64,000 bases of DNA from positions 77,416,474-77,480,473 of the forward strand of contig CM051025.1 in the NCBI GenBank assembly GCA_027627225.1. The letters run 5' to 3'. Below, one piece after another: positions 1 to 12,564 of this stretch; positions within the stretch are counted from its first letter, which is position 1; each line of letters starts with the position of its first letter. Below the pieces are notes generated by a model. The model had not been told where the DNA came from, made no database searches, and was given only the letters and a program-made list of their open reading frames with translations. Made by a program: the position numbers and the translations under genes. This DNA comes from Congeria kusceri. Lineage: Eukaryota > Mollusca > Bivalvia > Myida > Dreissenidae.

Positions 1-100
1 TGATTTATTTTTACAAATTTTTAAACAACGATGCCACGATACTTTTCTGCAAAATTGGAACGAACGATTAAACAACTCTACCAGAGCCTCAACATATATC

Positions 101-481
101 TTGTTCTCTAACTTCATATTCCAAAATTATTTAAATGTACTTACTATAGGTAAATTTAGATCCGCACTCGCACGTTTCCGAGTATCCTCGCACAGCCTTG
201 ATATTGAAAGAGGTAGATGGCACAAACCCAAAGAAATACCGAGAAACGAACGAAAATGCCAGTTGTGCAATCAACTAGAAGATGAATTCCACTTTCTCTT
301 AGAATGCCCCGCGTACTCGGATCTTAGAGAACTGTATATTCAACGAAAATTTTGGCACCGACCAAATATTCCGAAATTCATTGAATTAGTCAACACAGAA
401 AATAAAATAAAATTACGCAAATTATCCATGTATCTATATCATAGCTTCCGCCGACACAAGAGATGTTCCTCTAATTCGTAA
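101..481 (+). mobile_element. LINE tail fragment with CCHC-like knuckle
   Basis: Open frame whose product ends like the C-terminal region of molluscan non-LTR retrotransposons. A Cys-x2-Cys...His...Cys knuckle (CQLCNQLEDEFHFLLECPAY) follows a basic stretch containing RVSSHSLDIERGRW. The same layout, CTLC...DEFHYLSCCPFF, recurs near 7220-7300 in the LINE at 4.36-7.74 kb, so both are 3' ends of related elements. No ATG opens the frame, which starts at a TTG and may continue upstream of the window. The reverse transcriptase core is not in view. This is a retrotransposon remnant and not a host gene. The subfamily is not resolved. Confidence 0.7.
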
Positions 482-1071
482 TCTGAAAACAAATGTTGCG
501 TCAATAGAAATGAATGCACTGCACACATTTTTTTTCCCCTTTTTTTCCCCTTTGATCAATCAGTTTTCTTTCTATAAAATTTACAGCGAAAATTTTTATG
601 AAAGAAGTTATACATACAATAATGGTCTTTACGCAAAATAAAATTGTTTGTTGCGACAAATACCTATCGTATTATAGTTTACCTAAACACGTATAAATAA
701 ATATTAAATAGCAACTTGCTATACTTGCATAACACTGATACCAAATTATGGTGTTGTTTATGTTTATGCTGTTGCTTCTTAAACTAACACAGTATGTCTG
801 TAACACGTCTTCGCCGGAACTGCAATTATATGTATATGTAACTAACAATGTTTGAACTCATGGGTGTATACTTATTGTTCAAAATAAAGTCTTCTTCTAT
901 ATTAGGATTTGACGTTTCGTTTCATAAAAAACTACATTTAATAATTACATGTATATATTATAAACATTTTAGTTCTACATTAGATGCAACCGTGAACACA
1001 GATAATAGTAGCCAACACAAATATTTTCATATTCGCTGGTCAGAGTTTTAAGTTAATTATACATTTGATGT
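482..1071. other. AT-rich stretch, no gene seen
   Basis: Probable 3' untranslated tail of the LINE fragment followed by unassigned AT-rich DNA. A 67-codon frame at 848-1051 has no recognisable features. Confidence 0.4.
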
Positions 1072-2160
1072 TCACGGCCGTGTCAAATATGTAGTCGTGT
1101 CAACATGTAGCAAATTTACAATAGTTAGGAGAAACAAACAACACGCAACATCATTTCTAAATTGGATTGATAAAAGTGTCATATATAGTGCTGATTCATT
1201 GTTATTTGTTATAAGAACATATGTACATTGCAAACATGCCTTTCTTGCTATAACCGTCCTTAGATGAATAGAACATAACACCTTGAGTTCTCGTGTATTT
1301 TTTCGACAGTATATAAAACATCTCTTTGATAATTCAAAGCCGTACCCATTCCAATTCATTGTTTTGCAGTACTCTATTGTGATTGGTGAGCTGGCCACAT
1401 TCCTTGAAATGTTGCACTTGGTCTCTCCATCACAACGTCCAACAATATTTTATTTTGCTGGACTCCTGCATACGGCTTTAAAGTCCTTCACAAACATGTT
1501 TTCGCAATATGTTCTTGTCCAGATTTTTGATGGCAGCTGATATAAATTTTTGAAGTCTGGCCTAAAATATGTGTTCCATCATAAAATACAATGAGTTTCA
1601 TCAATGAGCAAAAAAGCTGTTTTATGAAAATGCTTTTGAGCAAAACATACTAGTAAGTTATTTGTTTGGAAGTGATGGCAGAGGTTCATGAAATTTAATG
1701 GCTTCAGTTTTACTCTTTTACACTGCCACACAGACTTTTTCTCCAAGCTTGTGAACATGTTGTTCAACAATAGCATTAAATGCAATATCATCTGCATACA
1801 CAAGGAGAAATAGTGTAATAGTGTTTGCATTTGTATACCGCGAATGTTTTATTCTGATAAAAGGTGTACATTGCGTTAATAAACATACAATCAATCCTGG
1901 ATACAAATGACAACCTTGTCTAAGGCCAGCGGGACACGAAAATTAAACACTGCAATCACTTGTTGTTTTAACGCATATTTTAAATAATTGTTCCATGTAT
2001 AGACTGAATGGCGTTGAATAATTTACTTTTAATACAATAGTATTTTTACGTAGGACATTATGCAGAATATATCGATATATGCCTTTTGAAAGTCAACAAA
2101 AGCCACGCAAATTTCCTTTTATTACACAATATTCTGTATCATAGCATTCAAATCTTTATA
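1072..2160 (-). mobile_element. Degenerate LINE reverse transcriptase, minus strand
   Basis: Read on the minus strand, positions near 1945-1890 give AGLRQGCHLYPGL, matching the G-x-R-Q-G-C-x-L-SP block of LINE reverse transcriptases. About 45 codons further, 1830-1795 gives LLVYADDIAFNAI, the YADD catalytic motif. Frames are broken before, between and after these blocks, and several short frames (1072-1398, 1579-1830, 1718-1906) are pieces of the same decayed polyprotein. It cannot be active. The catalytic aspartate pair is still legible, but no endonuclease domain is visible upstream. Confidence 0.65.
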
Positions 2161-2640
2161 AATTCCCTTTGCAAATTCATAGTCGTACCCAATCCAATTA
2201 ATTGTTTTGCAATACCCTATTGTGATTGGTGAGCTGGTCACATTCCTCTAGATGTTGCATTCGGTCTCTCAATCACACGGCTTTAAAGTCCTTCAGGTTT
2301 TCGGAATATATTATTGTCCAGATTTTCTTATGTTAGCTGATATAAATGTTTGAAGGCTGGCCTAAATTGTGTGCCCAAATCCAAAATGAAATCAGTGTCA
2401 GCAATGACCAAAATATGTTTTACCTTGACAGTCCATTAAAATAAAACATACTATAAAGATATTTATTTGGCAGTAACTGCTCTGGATGGCAGAGGTAGCT
2501 GAACGTTAATGGCTTCAGTTTTACAATGAAATTCTTTTACATTGCCACAGAACGACTACATGGAAGCCTTTTTTTCCAAGCTTGTTAACTTTGTTGTTCA
2601 GCAATGGCATTTAATAGCACAATCACAACACTCTTTGACA
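1321..2640. repeat. Direct duplication inside the LINE remnant
   Basis: The block from about 1330 to 1760 (with CTATTGTGATTGGTGAGCTG near 1374) recurs at about 2180-2620 in the same orientation and diverged (same motif near 2217). The offset is roughly 840-860 bp. The second copy has lost short segments. This is either a local duplication or two adjacent insertions of one element. Confidence 0.6.
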
Positions 2641-2649
2641 GTATATATG

Positions 2650-3048
2650 GCAATAGACTGTATAGCAGTGACATGCGGTATCTAGTTGGGATGGAGCATA
2701 TACAATATTTTCCACATGCAAGCACTTCTAATAATCTCTTATGAAGAAACGTATACATATATATATATATATATATTGGTCAGTGAACCGTTTTCTGCAT
2801 GTCAATAATTTGCCATATTGACCGATTTGACTATATTACTGACTTATCTGTAAATAGATAAATAGGAATTACCGCGCGCAGAACGCCAGGTCAAGTGCAT
2901 TTGAACGTATTTATGAAGAGTACATTAATGAACACATCGTCAGTTCATAACGTCAACTTTTGTCAAAAATAACAAACAACACCAATTTCAATTACATTAT
3001 CATTATCAAGTGACGGCAACCCCAAATCGTAAGGCACTATTTTCCCAC
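2650..3048. other. No gene; short (TA)n
   Basis: AT-rich DNA with a short TA dinucleotide run near 2757-2776. Nothing else is recognised. Confidence 0.4.
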
Positions 3049-4357
3049 CAGGGTTTCCCGCAGGCCTGTTTCGCTTGTCGGTCCCGACATGCCTTCAAAG
3101 CAGTTAGTTAATTGCCGACATGCTTAAATAACGCCGGCATGCTTTAATTTTAAAGCGACAACCCTTAATCCCTTATCAATTAAACCGATCACAGGGCCAT
3201 AAACGAACGCCGTATTGATCGATAAGGTCTAACTTTCAACAGTGTTATTCACAAGTGACTGAACTGTGTAGTCCCGCCCACAACGATCTCATTAGCCAAT
3301 CAAATACGGCGATTTTTAGGGCGGAGTTTATACCTTACTAACAACTAAAAACGTGTTTGACAACAAATACTAGCGTTGACTTCTTGGGAAAAGCGAACAG
3401 GCATTTTAAAACATATGATTATTATATTTAACGTTTTATTTTATCCCGGTAATGTCCTTATCTTAACATGACCAGTATACGCACGTTTTTCATCTTGCAT
3501 CCGTGACCTTGTGCATGGCAATTTTCGCGCGCTTTTGTAGCAAAACTTGCTTTTTACATGGAGATACAGGCCCGTTTTTAATGTCGATGAGGAACCGCAT
3601 ATTCCAGTATTTAAAAACAACGATGATAGTTCGGCTTTTAATGTCCGCATGTAGTATAACTGATATTAATTATTGATTTCTTTTGCCACCGAAAACAATT
3701 GAAATAAAAAACAGCTTTTGAAAACACGAGCGGTCATGATAGAATTTCTAGGCGGAAAAAGCTAGGGTTTTCAACGAATCTAAAGACCATATATGATTGA
3801 AAATTAATTCCATAAAAAATGCAGACTAGTATTTTGATGTTCACTGCCTCCAAAGGAGTTAGTCAACACGTTTTTATTCAATTAAGAAAACCTCGGTAGT
3901 TGCAATATTGTGAAGAAAAAATATTTTTAATAGTTTCAGTTTAATAAAAGTAAGAATTCCCAAATTAAAGATAATTCAAAGAGAGGTGCTGGTCGAGCAA
4001 TAGGCTAGGTAGTTTAAGCGATAAAGGGCGGTAGTTAAAGCGACACTGCCTACTAGTATTTGATCGCCGCCGGGATTTCGAACGTCATAGCCAATTTCGG
4101 AAAGGTGGGGTCGCGCTATGCGGCCAATTTTGGGGAGTTCGATTCGAATGTGCAGCCTATTTCGGGGAGGGTCGGGCGATGCGGCAGATTTCGCCGATGT
4201 GGGGGCAAACGGAGCGGCCGATTTCGGGATGGGGGAGGGGCTAAGAGGTCGGACTGGAACAATCTCGGGGGGGGGGGGGAGGTCGAACCGATTTTTATCG
4301 CGGGTGGTGGTGTCCGGGATGCCGACATGCTTTCAAGAAATCCTGCGGGAAACCCTG
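3049..4357. mobile_element. TIR element, 1.3 kb, 16-bp TIRs
   Basis: CAGGGTTTCCCGCAGG at 3049-3064 is repeated as its exact reverse complement at 4342-4357. The 5-bp string CCCAC lies immediately outside both ends (3044-3048 and 4358-4362), as expected of a target-site duplication. No transposase is legible inside. The 4060-4330 segment is unusually G-rich, with a G-run near 4268-4280 and overlapping frames on both strands that look compositional. It is best read as a non-autonomous DNA transposon of unassigned superfamily. Confidence 0.6.
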
Positions 4358-4362
4358 CCCAC

Positions 4363-5462
4363 TATAACAATGACTGTTGTTGTCATAAAAAAAACCGAGC
4401 TGTGGCAATTTGTTAAGTTTTTAGATAGCTCAGATGAGAATTGTATTTGGTTTTATTTTGAGAACTTAAGTTGGATTTCAAAACTGTGTGTTTGGTAACG
4501 TGTATATACCGCCTGAGAGTTCTTCATTTTTCATCTCTAGAAATTTTTGAGAGGATTGAAAACACAATACACGACTCGCATGCTAATGATAAATATATAT
4601 GTTTACTTGGTGATTTTAATTCACGCACTGGCCATTTGCCTGATTTTATAGTTGTTGAAGAGCATATTGCAAATAGCTATCTTGATTATGAAACTAAGCA
4701 GATCTTAAATAAAAATAATTTAGAAGAATTGGATTTTCCAACAGCCCGATATTCTAACAACTCTTATTGCAATAATTTTGGTAACCGTTTAATTGATCTT
4801 TGTATTACTCATGATGTTTATATTGGAACCGATTTATTGGTTGTACTACCTGTAAACATGTTAGTTTGATTGATTATGTTATATTGTCTCCAGAACTTTT
4901 TCCTAAAGGTTTAGCATTTTGATTTTTCACATTTGATCCATTGTTATCTGATGTTCATAATCCAATCTATATTTTTTTGTCTATTTCTCATTTAAATGGA
5001 CATAATGATTTGCACTGTGATGGAGAAATTGTGAGTAAAAACCAACCAAAGAAAGTAAGATGTACCTGGGAATCTAAGGCTATTGCTTCCTTTCAAGAAA
5101 ATATTGATATAAGCATTATTAAAGATATTTGCACAGATATTGATGTGATATTTAATGATATTAATAGCTGTTCTAATGATATAACTAAACGAACAGCGAG
5201 TGTTTTAACAAATGCTGCTGAGAAATGTAATCTTATATTTGAAGTGTCATCTAATGTTAATACTAAAGAATGTCCACAAAGTAAACCTTGGTTTGATTCA
5301 GATTGTGAGGATAAGCGTAAAGATTATCATACAAGCAAAACGAAGTATGGTCAGTTAGGATCTAAAGATAATTTGAATGAGTTGAAATGTAAGAGTAAGC
5401 AATATAAAAAACAATTAACACAAACATTAAGGAGTATAATGATAGTGTTGCAAATAAACTAA
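4363..5462 (+). pseudogene. LINE endonuclease domain, frameshifted
   Basis: Apurinic/apyrimidinic-type endonuclease of a non-LTR retrotransposon, spread over three frames. A first block ending near 4545 reads VYIPPESSSF. A second at about 4540-4860 holds LLGDFNSRTGHLPDF, the GDFN motif, then NRLIDLCI. A third from 4941 starts LSDVHNPIYI, standing in for the usual S-D-H catalytic box. The following region to 5462 is the lysine-rich linker ahead of the reverse transcriptase. The 5' end is missing: homology begins just after the TIR element at 3049-4357, so the LINE is either 5'-truncated there or was interrupted by that element. Confidence 0.75.
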
Positions 5463-5465
5463 GGA

Positions 5466-6797
5466 GTGAGAAAGAGTAATTCTAAGGACTATTGGAATTT
5501 ATTGAATAATTACTCTGGAGAGAGAACGGTTATCATGAACAAAATATCGCTATATGTGTTCTTTGAACATTTTAAGGAATTACATCTTGATCTTTCAGAA
5601 AATGAGGACTTAAATCCAATTGACCGTGACAGTTTTACTAATTTTAATACGCATCTAAATAACCCAGTCACAGAGAAAGAAATAGATACAATTATTTATA
5701 ATTTGAAAAACAACAAAGCCTGTTCAGCTTATGATAATGTTTTACATGAATATATAAAATACTCTAAACATTATATGTTAACATTGTATTGTAAATTGTT
5801 TAATATGATTCTCCGAAGTAAAATTGCACCAGAAATTTGGTGTACAGGAATAATAATACCTATATACAAAAATAAGGGTTCTCCAACTGAACCTGATAAC
5901 TATAGAGGAATCACATTACTTAGTTGTCTTGGCAAGTTATTTACAGCTGTTCTGAATAATAGAATTAACACATTTCTGGAAGATTCTAGGATTTTAATTG
6001 AAGAACAGGCTGATTTCGCAAAAATTACAGCACTCAAGACCATATTTTTTTGCTTAAAATGCTGGCAGACATTTACTTGTCAAAAAGAAAACGTATTTTT
6101 TTACATGTTAAGATTTAGTATAAATTGCATCGCTTTGTGGAGAAAAGTGTTAAATAACTGTATAGATGGTCCTTTTCTCTAAGTGGTTGTCCATATGTAT
6201 GATCAGGCCAAATCTTGTGTTAAGGTCAATCATTCTTTGTCTGAGGGAGTTGCTAGTATGCTTGGAGTCAGGCAAGGAAAAAATCTCTCTCCAATTTTAT
6301 TTGCTATATTCATTAATGATCTGGTTTTTTTCTTATCACAGAGATATATGGGTTTGGAAACTTTGTCTGAAGAAGTACATAAGCAATAAGATACATATGA
6401 ATTAGAAAACATGTTCAAGTTATTCTTCCTCTTTCTAGCAGAAAGTCAGCAAGATATGCAATCCGCCTTAAATGCAATGAATACTGTCAATTATGGCACT
6501 TTACTGTTAACACTGACAAAACCAAGGTTTTTGTTTTCTCTTTGGGTAAGAAAAGCTGTGTTTGCAGTAATGTTGAAAATAAGAAAGTTGTATTTACCAA
6601 TTGATAATCAGTTACATCTGTTTGATAGTATGCCTATTCTTTTATATGGGTCCGAGGTGTGGGGATTTGAGAATGTGTCAATAATTTCTCATTTGCAACT
6701 TAATACTTATCAGACGATTTTGAAGTTAAATCCTAGAACTCCCACTTTAATGGTTCTTGCCATTCCCATAGAGCAAATCATACAATCAAGAATGTGA
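5466..6797 (+). pseudogene. LINE reverse transcriptase, frameshifted
   Basis: Continuation of the same LINE. 5466-6182 encodes the fingers and palm start: VTEKEIDTIIYNLKNNKACS, then IIIPIYKNKGSPTEPDNYRG and ITLLSCLGKLF. 6183-6389 holds GVRQGKNLSPILFAIFINDL. The YADD region expected after that is lost in a deletion or frameshift near 6390-6420. 6411-6797 picks up the region after the palm, including LLYGSEVWGFEN. At least three frame changes and stops make it inactive. Architecture and order match a single element running 5' to 3' on the plus strand. Confidence 0.78.
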
Positions 6798-6873
6798 ATT
6801 TTTGGGAGTAAAATTGTAATGGGGAAAGCTGATAAAATGTGTTCAATTCTATATACAGTTACTTATATGATGC

Positions 6874-7745
6874 ATGTTAAGAACATCTTTTGCAAGTCCT
6901 TGGATAGTTTGTTTTAAATCCCTGTTGGACAACATTTGTTGTTCAGAAAACCGGTTAGCACAATCTGTTCTAAATTTAAATGGTTTCAAATCCAAAGTAA
7001 ACTCTGTCCTTAATGATCAATATTTACAATATTGGAATAGCTCTGTGAATGATACATCCAAATGTCTAAATTATAGAATATTTAAAAAGGATTTTGTTCT
7101 TGAACCTTGTTTGACTATTTTACCTTGGTATTTAGCACAATATTTATGTAAATATAGGACTCGTAATTGTGAACTTCCAATTGAAACTGGAACTTGTTAT
7201 GATATATACAAGAATCATCGGTTATGTACACTTTGTGACAGTGGTGATGTTGGGGATGAATTCCATTATCTTTCTTGTTGTCCTTTTTTCAAAACACACA
7301 GAGAGAAAAATATTTCTCATTATTATATTAGAAATCAAAATATACTTAAATTTGAACAACTCATGTCAGTCACTGACAAATCTAATCTTATTAAAATTGC
7401 AAGCTTTGTTAAATCCATTTTGCTGCATTTTTGTTAGATCCATCTTCCTTGTAAGATTATTCCAAATCTCTATTTTTCATTCAACAGTATAGAGTATTTC
7501 TTATTGGTCTTGTAATTTAAAAAGGTTATTTTCTAATGTACTTGCAATAGTGAAATTTCAACATAAAATTCTATACTATATTTAGTCACGTATTCATGTT
7601 TTTCTGTATTTTATTTGTGTATCCATGTCATGGATTTTGTACATATTCTTATATGTTCACTTGTTATCGTTCTACATGTTGTATTATTGATCACTTATAC
7701 CCTTATGGGTCTTAAGCTTTAATAAACTTGTAAACTTGCATTAAT
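6874..7745 (+). pseudogene. LINE C-terminal zinc knuckle and 3' tail
   Basis: 187-codon frame (6874-7437) with RLCTLCDSGDVGDEFHYLSC near its end, the same Cys/His knuckle as in the fragment at 101-481. The 3' untranslated part runs to about 7745 and ends in AATAAACTTGTAAACTTGC followed by an AT-rich tail, a plausible poly(A)-signal 3' end. This closes the LINE that starts at 4363. Confidence 0.7.
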
Positions 7746-8091
7746 AGTAATAAATAAATTAAATCTTCTTATAAAGTCCAACATTTTACATGAAAAAAAG
7801 TAATTTTATTTTTTTTATCCTTTTGACATTTAAACAGTGCAGTTTATGATGTTAATAAAACCATACCCTGTTGAAAAATTCATGTAATAAAGATTCATAT
7901 TATCATATTATCATAAACGGCGTTTTTCTTAAATAAAAAATAAACTTGGAAATACCGAATTTCAGAATTATCTATGACGTCACTTGTGACGTCAATTTTA
8001 CACAAAGTTCTGACGTTACAGCGTAGCTCTTAAATCCGCCTTCCTTAGTAGAAACGATCAAATGTAGTTGTCTAGTACTGCTGGTTATGCT
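7746..8091. other. No gene seen
   Basis: AT-rich DNA with two closely spaced GACGTCA-type sequences near 7975-7995. Nothing else is supported. Confidence 0.4.
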
Positions 8092-8413
8092 CCTATCAAT
8101 ATTTTGCCCCGGGGGGGGGGGGGGGGAGCAGTTGGCATATACGGGACTTTAGACTGGAAGAAATACCCGACAGGCGGGAATTTGGCACGCCGAATGATTC
8201 CGGATCCCGGGAAATAGACTTTGTTTGGATTTTAGATCCCGGTAATATTGGCCGCCGGGGCATTTTATATACCATTTAAGCGGCTCTCAGTGAGGGGATT
8301 TACTCAAAAATGCCTGCCTCTAGGGTGGTGAATTAGATCCCCATAATACAATAAGTCAAATTCCACTGGATTTGCCCGCCGCTCCCCACCCCTGGGGTAA
8401 AATATTGATAGGT
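8092..8413. mobile_element. MITE, 322 bp, ~24-bp TIRs
   Basis: CCTATCAATATTTTGCCCCG at 8092-8111 pairs with the reverse complement of 8389-8413 over about 24 bp with two mismatches. The interior has no coding frame, holds a long G-run right after the left TIR and several CCCGG/GGATC motifs. A clear target duplication was not identified, so the superfamily is open. Confidence 0.65.
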
Positions 8414-11095
8414 GCATTACATCTGATTAATTGATCTAGCATCATTTCTGGGAGGATATTGTTGCCATATTTGAAATTGCTTCACATTGGACTCTGTTTA
8501 AACCGTATTTTTGGTTTTTCAATTCCTGAAGAAAATTGCCTTTTTCCATTTCTTCAATTTCGATGAATTGTGGTTTAATATATTGTCTAGAAGTTGTGCT
8601 AAGAGATACACTCAGTCGTGCAGATGCTGATGCGGTAAGTAGCTGTCACAGGCTCGGAATCTGCCACAGAAAAACTCAGTTGGCCCTTTTATCTGTTACT
8701 GCCCCTCGTAGCACTTCCTCAGTTAAAAAATTATTCCCCATCGAAACACACAGATTGTGAGAAATTAATATGAGCTTATGAATCTGTCACTTTTGGCAGC
8801 CAGAAGCTACCAGTGCTTTATCTTGACAGATGTAGCAGACGAACAATTAAATAGCTCGCTTTGAATTATTTAATTTCTTTATTTCATTTTTGGATCGTAA
8901 TATATTTTGATTAAATATTTAAGTTTGAGAAAGAGGAAAAAATAAATAATAGTGTTTTAATTATTAAGTAAGAACAACAACAACACAAAAAGACGTTGCC
9001 GAAAAAAGCCTAGTGTAACCGATCAATACTGAAAACGTAGTCTGTTAACACGAGCTGCTAGTATAATACAGAAAAAGAAAACGCTAATAGCAAATACGGA
9101 TTGTGCGATCCTCCTATCCGTATTTTAATGTTAAATACAGTATGTATCGGTGGTAGAAAAAAACAATTGGTATATAATGTAAATATTATATTAAACGTTG
9201 TAGTTTACCTTATTTTACTGCAATAATTATTAAACATAAATATTTCATCATCAAGAGGTATTTGTTATTTGTATTTAAAACATTTAAAACGACATATAGC
9301 TTATCAGAAAAGCCGCGGGACATGCCATACAATTTTGCCCATGTGGAAATTCAACAAAAATTTGCTTGAGTTTCAATATTTAATGTTACAAAGACCAAAA
9401 AAGATTGTTGTTTATTTTAAAATAAATTAGATAGATGCCAAGCTTAATTATTGCAGATATATACGAACCAAAGCAATATATTCATTAGGAACGAAACAAA
9501 TCAAGAAAAATAACATACCCTCGGAAAAATGCAGTAGTTTGTTGTTGTTTTTTTACATCGATAGAGATTGGGTGTATTTCACTTGACAAATGCCAAATTT
9601 TTCTTGGAATATTGTTTTCGTAAAAAATTAAGTATAGCGTGAACATGTTTAATTGTCCAAAACCGTTGCAATCTAAGCGATATTTGTATCACGAAATGGT
9701 CCGGTGGTCCGGTCATTGGTGTTGTTTTTGTATTCAATTGAAAAGGATGCGATTATGCGAATCGCGATAAAAAAAAAACAATTGTACGAACAATTATCAC
9801 GGTCCTATAACGTGTTATTACGCCTGAAAAAGATGCGATTTTATGAATCGCCGACTGACGGTTGTTTGCGCACCTGTCCGTTGGACACTTGCTGACTCGT
9901 GTCTGCCATCCTTTGCTTGTGTACGAAGGTTTTAGCATCTTCAGCGTTTGTGACACGCTGCAGACAGAAGTAATTTTAGCTAACATTTTGTTCGACTTAG
10001 TATCGGGCAATAGTGATGGGCTGATTAATCATTTCGTCAAATAATCATGACGAACAGAGCTTATGTGACGGTGGCGATGAGAAAAATTAATCGAGGAAAT
10101 GTTTACATGTCACGGATACTATTGGTCATGTATTTATAATTATGTAGTAAAAAAAAATAGTGTTTTGTAGTTCTTAACTGCAAAATATACCGGTATTATA
10201 AATAAAATACTGTGTTCATTCAATGCAATATACAATACTATTAAACATTCCTTCATAGGTTGTCAGTGTGTCCACTAAAGGGTTTTATAATTGTATATGC
10301 TTTTTAGCACGGATTGGTATATACGTTATTGTTGAACATTTATGTCATATACATTGTGCAAGTAAATTCTTGCCTGTTTTTTTTTTGTTTAAATCGTAAA
10401 TTATGTATTCTGTTCGTATGTACTTAGTTTAGTGTCGATATGTAGTTATCTTTTGCATGACATGTATAACCGACAAATCCCTACAATGTCAATGGCTAGG
10501 GGTGCTGGGCGTTATACACTACATATTCTCTATAAAGTGCCTTTGTAGATATATGTAAATATTCATAAAGGATTAACTTTCGTAGTCTTATTAAGATTAA
10601 CAGTTAAAAATTCCATTATTACATTTTTGTTTTAAAAATAGAAAAAATCTGCAAATGCAATCCATTTTTGTTAAAACATAAACCAAGTATAACAAAATAA
10701 ATGGACAAACATATAAATTGGTAAAAAATGATTGGATGAAATATTGCTGTTGAACAATACAACTCCACATATTTAGTCATGATTATTTGATTAATCAGTA
10801 ACTTTAGGCTCTGATTAATCAACAAATATTTTTAAGACTGATTCCCATAACTATCGGACAAGGTATGTTGTACGTATAGAGGTAATGTCATTTTGTCTAT
10901 TTCCAACTAATAACTGAACAAATCCTAACATGTAACTTCTTAATGTGTGTGTTTTATATTCCTTATTTATTACAGTAAGACATGTAGCATTACCATTTAA
11001 AAATGGTGCTCTTCATATAGGAATGATGTGTTTTAGGGAAAATGCGATCATACGAATAATGGCGGACAGTCAGACAGACAGGCAGGCGAGAAGCC
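8414..11095. other. Gene-free AT-rich stretch
   Basis: No frame longer than 90 codons and none with recognisable motifs. 11065-11090 carries a short CAGACAGGCAGG-like run next to the ectodomain pseudogene, like the longer run next to the intact copy at 28.9-29.3 kb. This suggests the duplicated segment extends slightly left of 11096. Confidence 0.4.
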
Positions 11096-11705
11096 CCGTT
11101 ACCTTTTGTCATATTCGCAGCTTATCTTTTTTGGACCATTAGAATCCATTTTCTTTGGAATTGCACAAAGTAAAATAGTAAACAAAGTTCCAGTTTCTTT
11201 TTTAACAATATTGTCAGCGCTGATACAAATTTTTTTTTTTTTCAAGTCCGGTTTATTACACATGAAACAATAGACGTTGGTATACACAGTATATGTTAAA
11301 ACGTAGATGTTGCATACATTGCATTAAATGAGTTGCACTATTTCTTTATCTACTGTATTTGGAAAACACATTTCAGAACGGAGAGAGATATTGAAAGGAG
11401 GAATGAAACGTAATACACAGCTATCCGGAAATGATTGACCTTTCACAAGAATATATTGTAGTTCATATAGTACGCATCTTAAATCCTATACGAGGGCAGA
11501 AAAACATTAGTTACCATGGGATTAATTGTGCTCGTTATAGTTAATAAATCCAGTGTCATTTGAATACTGTGGGTTCATTCTTCCCCATATTTTCTCTTGT
11601 ATATGTTTTTGATTTTTGAAGCCCGGGGCACTTGTCAATCACGTGATATCTAGTAGTTCCGTATTTACATGCGGTAACAACTGATGCAACACACGATGTT
11701 ATAGA
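11096..11705 (-). pseudogene. Cys-rich ectodomain paralogue copy 1, exon 1 part
   Basis: Collinear on the minus strand with exon 1 of the intact gene at 28033-30268. A 62-codon frame (11287-11099) contains VYCFMCNKPD and ends SCEYDKR at the same AAG/GT-type exon end followed by GTAACG. Upstream DNA to about 11700 matches the intact exon base by base (for example around ACACATTTCAGAACGGAG near 11367) but with stops and frameshifts. Similarity stops near 11700, where the outer transposon begins, and resumes at 22053-22140. The gene copy was therefore broken by a roughly 10-kb insertion. Confidence 0.8.
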
Positions 11706-12207
11706 GGATATTTGTTGATTTCGGTGTAAGATCGTATTTTATGTCAAGAGTTTTCATAGAAATTGATATTTTCACGAGTGGCGCAGCCACGAGTCAAAAT
11801 ATATATTTTCTATGATCACGACACTCGTGATACATCGACTATCTCCGGAATGCTCCGTAAGATAGATCTCGTGTCTATCGAGGAGCCATCTTGGCTTGAA
11901 GCACCCAACGCGTTATAAGGCTATAAACGACGCGCGTTAAGATAGCACCAAATTCTATGTCGAAACGATGATAAAAGAAGAAAAGTAGATGTATATTTTA
12001 TAGGCATCTTGACCTATTATCCAAAAGGCTTACTTTGCGAACATAATTTGAAGAAATTTATTACGATATAGAAACGGATTCTAGTGTTTACAAACTGTCC
12101 AAACTGAAAGCGAAACTAGACTTACTAGTGAAACAGATTCTGAGTTAAATTTTAAGTTAAATTGTACTGATAAAACAAGGTTTTGGGGGAAGAATCAAAT
12201 AAAGATA

Positions 12208-12279
12208 ATGAAAATATCTACACAATATGGACTGCCATTGCGTTGCACTACTGGATTAGGAAAAGGCCTTATTTGTCAG
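12208..12279 (+). CDS. E-element micro-gene exon 1, copy 1
   Basis: 24-codon frame opening with ATG, containing the string STQYGLPLR, then TTGLGKGLICQ, and ending at CAG followed by a GTAAAA donor. The same exon occurs at 15639-15710 and, on the minus strand, at 38968-39033. This copy has lost its second exon because the module breaks near 12545. The function is unknown. It matters as one of three independent copies that keep the frame and the splice donor. Confidence 0.4.
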
Positions 12280-12564
12280 GTAAAATAACATGTTTTAATA
12301 ATTGATTTATTATTTTTTATAATTTAATGTACTTCATAAATTTTATGTCGTTAATGTTATTATCATACAGTATAATGATATTCTTCAGTATATCCAGTTC
12401 GTTAATTTGTATACAATAATTAAATGTATGCAATTCAATGGTATTTCTGTTATTATTATTATTATTATTATTTTCTTATATCATTTAATTCATTGTATTC
12501 ATTAACATTTATCTAATGTCCATGGTTTCTTATTAGTAATTTACGATAAGTTAATATGTTTATA

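Noticed and set aside
1283..1540. 85-codon plus-strand frame
   Set aside because: Antisense to the LINE reverse transcriptase remnant.
4060..4498. Overlapping G-rich frames on both strands
   Set aside because: Compositional openness in a G-rich patch of a TIR element.
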